A DNA stretch of 13,815 nucleotides, taken from NCBI GenBank assembly GCA_031255055.1, contig JAIRTG010000025.1:1-13815 (forward strand), read 5' to 3'. Position numbers and translations under genes: made by a program. This DNA is from Prevotellaceae bacterium (GTDB lineage: Bacteria; Bacteroidota; Bacteroidia; Bacteroidales; Paludibacteraceae). The notes beneath the pieces are model-generated. The model was not told where the DNA came from. It made no database searches and saw nothing but the letters and a program-made list of their open reading frames with translations. Below are positions 13,241-13,815 of the stretch, one piece after another (the first letter of the stretch is position 1; every line of letters begins with the position of its first letter).

Positions 13241-13488
13241 TGATTAGTGTTTAGTGATTAGTGATTAGTGTTTAGCGATTAGTGATTTGCAAGTTCGCCA
13301 TGTTTAATCATTAATCACTAATCACTAAACACTAATCACTAATCGCTAAACACTAATCACTAATCACTAATCACTAATCACTAATCACTAATCACTAATC
13401 ACTAATCGCTAAACACTAATCACTAATCGCTAAACACTAATCACTAATCACTAATCACTAATCACTAATCACTAATCACTAATCACTA
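13240..13488. repeat. Heptamer inverted array, composite repeat copy 4
   Basis: Six or seven left units (GTGATTA, GTGTTTA, GCGATTA; 13240-13288), a spacer, then 26 in-phase right units (13307-13488) of ATCACTA, AACACTA and three ATCGCTA. Each ATCGCTA is followed by AACACTA. The core lies on the minus strand here: ATGGCGAACTTGCA (13288-13301). It is the mirror partner of array 3, but unit number and order differ, so the arrays have evolved by unit gain and loss after duplication. Confidence 0.86.
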
Positions 13489-13499
13489 TTTAATCACTG

Positions 13500-13620
13500 T
13501 CTTACGGGGCGTTGCGGGGCAGCGCCCCGCTGAGGGGGTAGCGGAAGACCGCCGCAGGCGGGCTGAAGCGAGGGGGAGACTTCCCCCACCTAATTATCTT
13601 TCTCTCTCTCTTTCTCTTTA
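13500..13620 (+). repeat. GC-rich triple-hairpin module, copy 4
   Basis: Same module as copy 1, with loops AGC and GCA and linker CTGAAG. The one change near a stem is A to T at the last pair of the first hairpin, GCCCCGCT. The tail is extended by a CT microsatellite (TCTCTCTCTCTTTCTC). It begins with GTCTTACGGGGCG, as in copy 3. It lies about 120 bp upstream of the helicase gene; the bases between contain a promoter and nothing else recognised. Confidence 0.8.
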
Positions 13621-13682
13621 AAGACCGCCGTTAATGTTTAGCATCACAGATCGCCGACTTGAGGAACTATCAACCGTACACC

Positions 13683-13713
13683 TTGTCCCGTTTGGAGCAA
13701 ATGACTACATTTG
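13683..13713 (+). promoter_or_regulatory. Promoter for the UvrD-family helicase gene
   Basis: TTG (13683-13685) and TACATTTG (13706-13713), the latter an exact TAnnTTTG followed by T, are separated by 20 bp. This is the best-formed Bacteroidota promoter in the window and lies 24 bp before the ATG at 13738. Confidence 0.6.
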
Positions 13714-13737
13714 TATGCAATCAAAAAAACTCCCTTT

Positions 13738-13815
13738 ATGCTGAAAATATATCGCGCTTCGGCCGGATCGGGAAAAACTTTCCAACTGGCAAAGGATTAT
13801 ATCGAACTGATTTTC
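13738..13815 (+). CDS. UvrD/AddA-like helicase-nuclease, 5' end only
   Basis: Only the first 26 codons are inside the window. They read MLKIYRASAGSGKTFQLAKD followed by YIELIF. This is the N-terminus of the Bacteroidota UvrD-family helicase of AddA/RecB type, with the Walker A motif ASAGSGKT at residues 7-14 directly after the first strand. The full protein would be over 1,000 residues and would act with a PD-(D/E)XK partner in resecting double-strand breaks for recombination. The frame is open to the end of the window. A well-formed promoter precedes it. The assignment rests on this short but characteristic start. Confidence 0.75.
   Translation, partial: MLKIYRASAGSGKTFQLAKDYIELIF

Noticed and set aside
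12193..13620. Replication origin with iterons
   Set aside because: Phased repeats and AT-rich sequence are suggestive, but no DnaA box of the TTATCCACA type and no replication initiator gene was seen.
1..13815. tRNA, rRNA and riboswitch genes
   Set aside because: No sequence resembling conserved rRNA, a tRNA cloverleaf or a known riboswitch core was recognised by eye; a covariance-model scan was not possible.

Overview
The window looks like chromosome of a Bacteroidota bacterium, most likely of the order Bacteroidales. Start regions carry copies of the -7 element TAnnTTTG that is typical of this phylum, and Shine-Dalgarno sequences are largely absent. The gene set is also characteristic: a nucleoside kinase with an N-terminal TGS domain, a MeaB GTPase, a secreted DUF1573 protein, a SatD-like/DUF3307 gene pair and a membrane-anchored LytTR regulator. 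I cannot name the genus.

Layout. 1-330 holds a 97-bp double-hairpin element and composite repeat copy 1. 426-2916 (minus) holds a small outer-membrane beta-barrel gene downstream of the TGS/uridine-kinase-family gene. 3327-6077 (plus) holds a membrane-anchored LytTR regulator and a secreted PhoA-type alkaline phosphatase with its own promoter. 6099-7547 (minus) is a tight two-gene operon of a SatD-like HTH protein and a DUF3307 membrane protein. 7635-8447 (minus) is a PlsC-like acyltransferase, 8644-9756 (minus) is meaB, and 9860-10246 (minus) is a secreted DUF1573 protein. 10350-10660 holds composite repeat copy 2 and a 41-bp tandem duplication. 10738-11931 (plus) is a class I PLP aminotransferase with a strong terminator. 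12022-12192 (minus) is the C-terminal remnant of a serine recombinase. 12193-13620 is a very large palindromic repeat structure containing composite copies 3 and 4. At 13738 an AddA/RecB-like UvrD-family helicase gene begins and leaves the window.

The genes are mostly housekeeping and I see no defence system or biosynthetic cluster. The unusual content is a composite repeat family that I cannot match to a named element. Each of its four copies has (i) an array of 7-bp units in inverted orientation around a conserved 14-bp core, ATVGCGAAYYTGCA, and (ii) an abutting GC-rich module of about 85 bp that can fold into three consecutive hairpins. Differences between the four modules fall almost entirely in loops and linkers.

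Copies 3 and 4 face each other across a pair of 108-bp inverted repeats that differ at only two positions. Between these lies a roughly 400-bp array of units spaced exactly 21 bp apart, about two helical turns, and most units are themselves near-palindromes. The whole 1.4-kb structure is a nested palindrome next to a broken serine recombinase. It is the best candidate here for an undescribed mobile, structural or regulatory element. Its function is not shown by the sequence.
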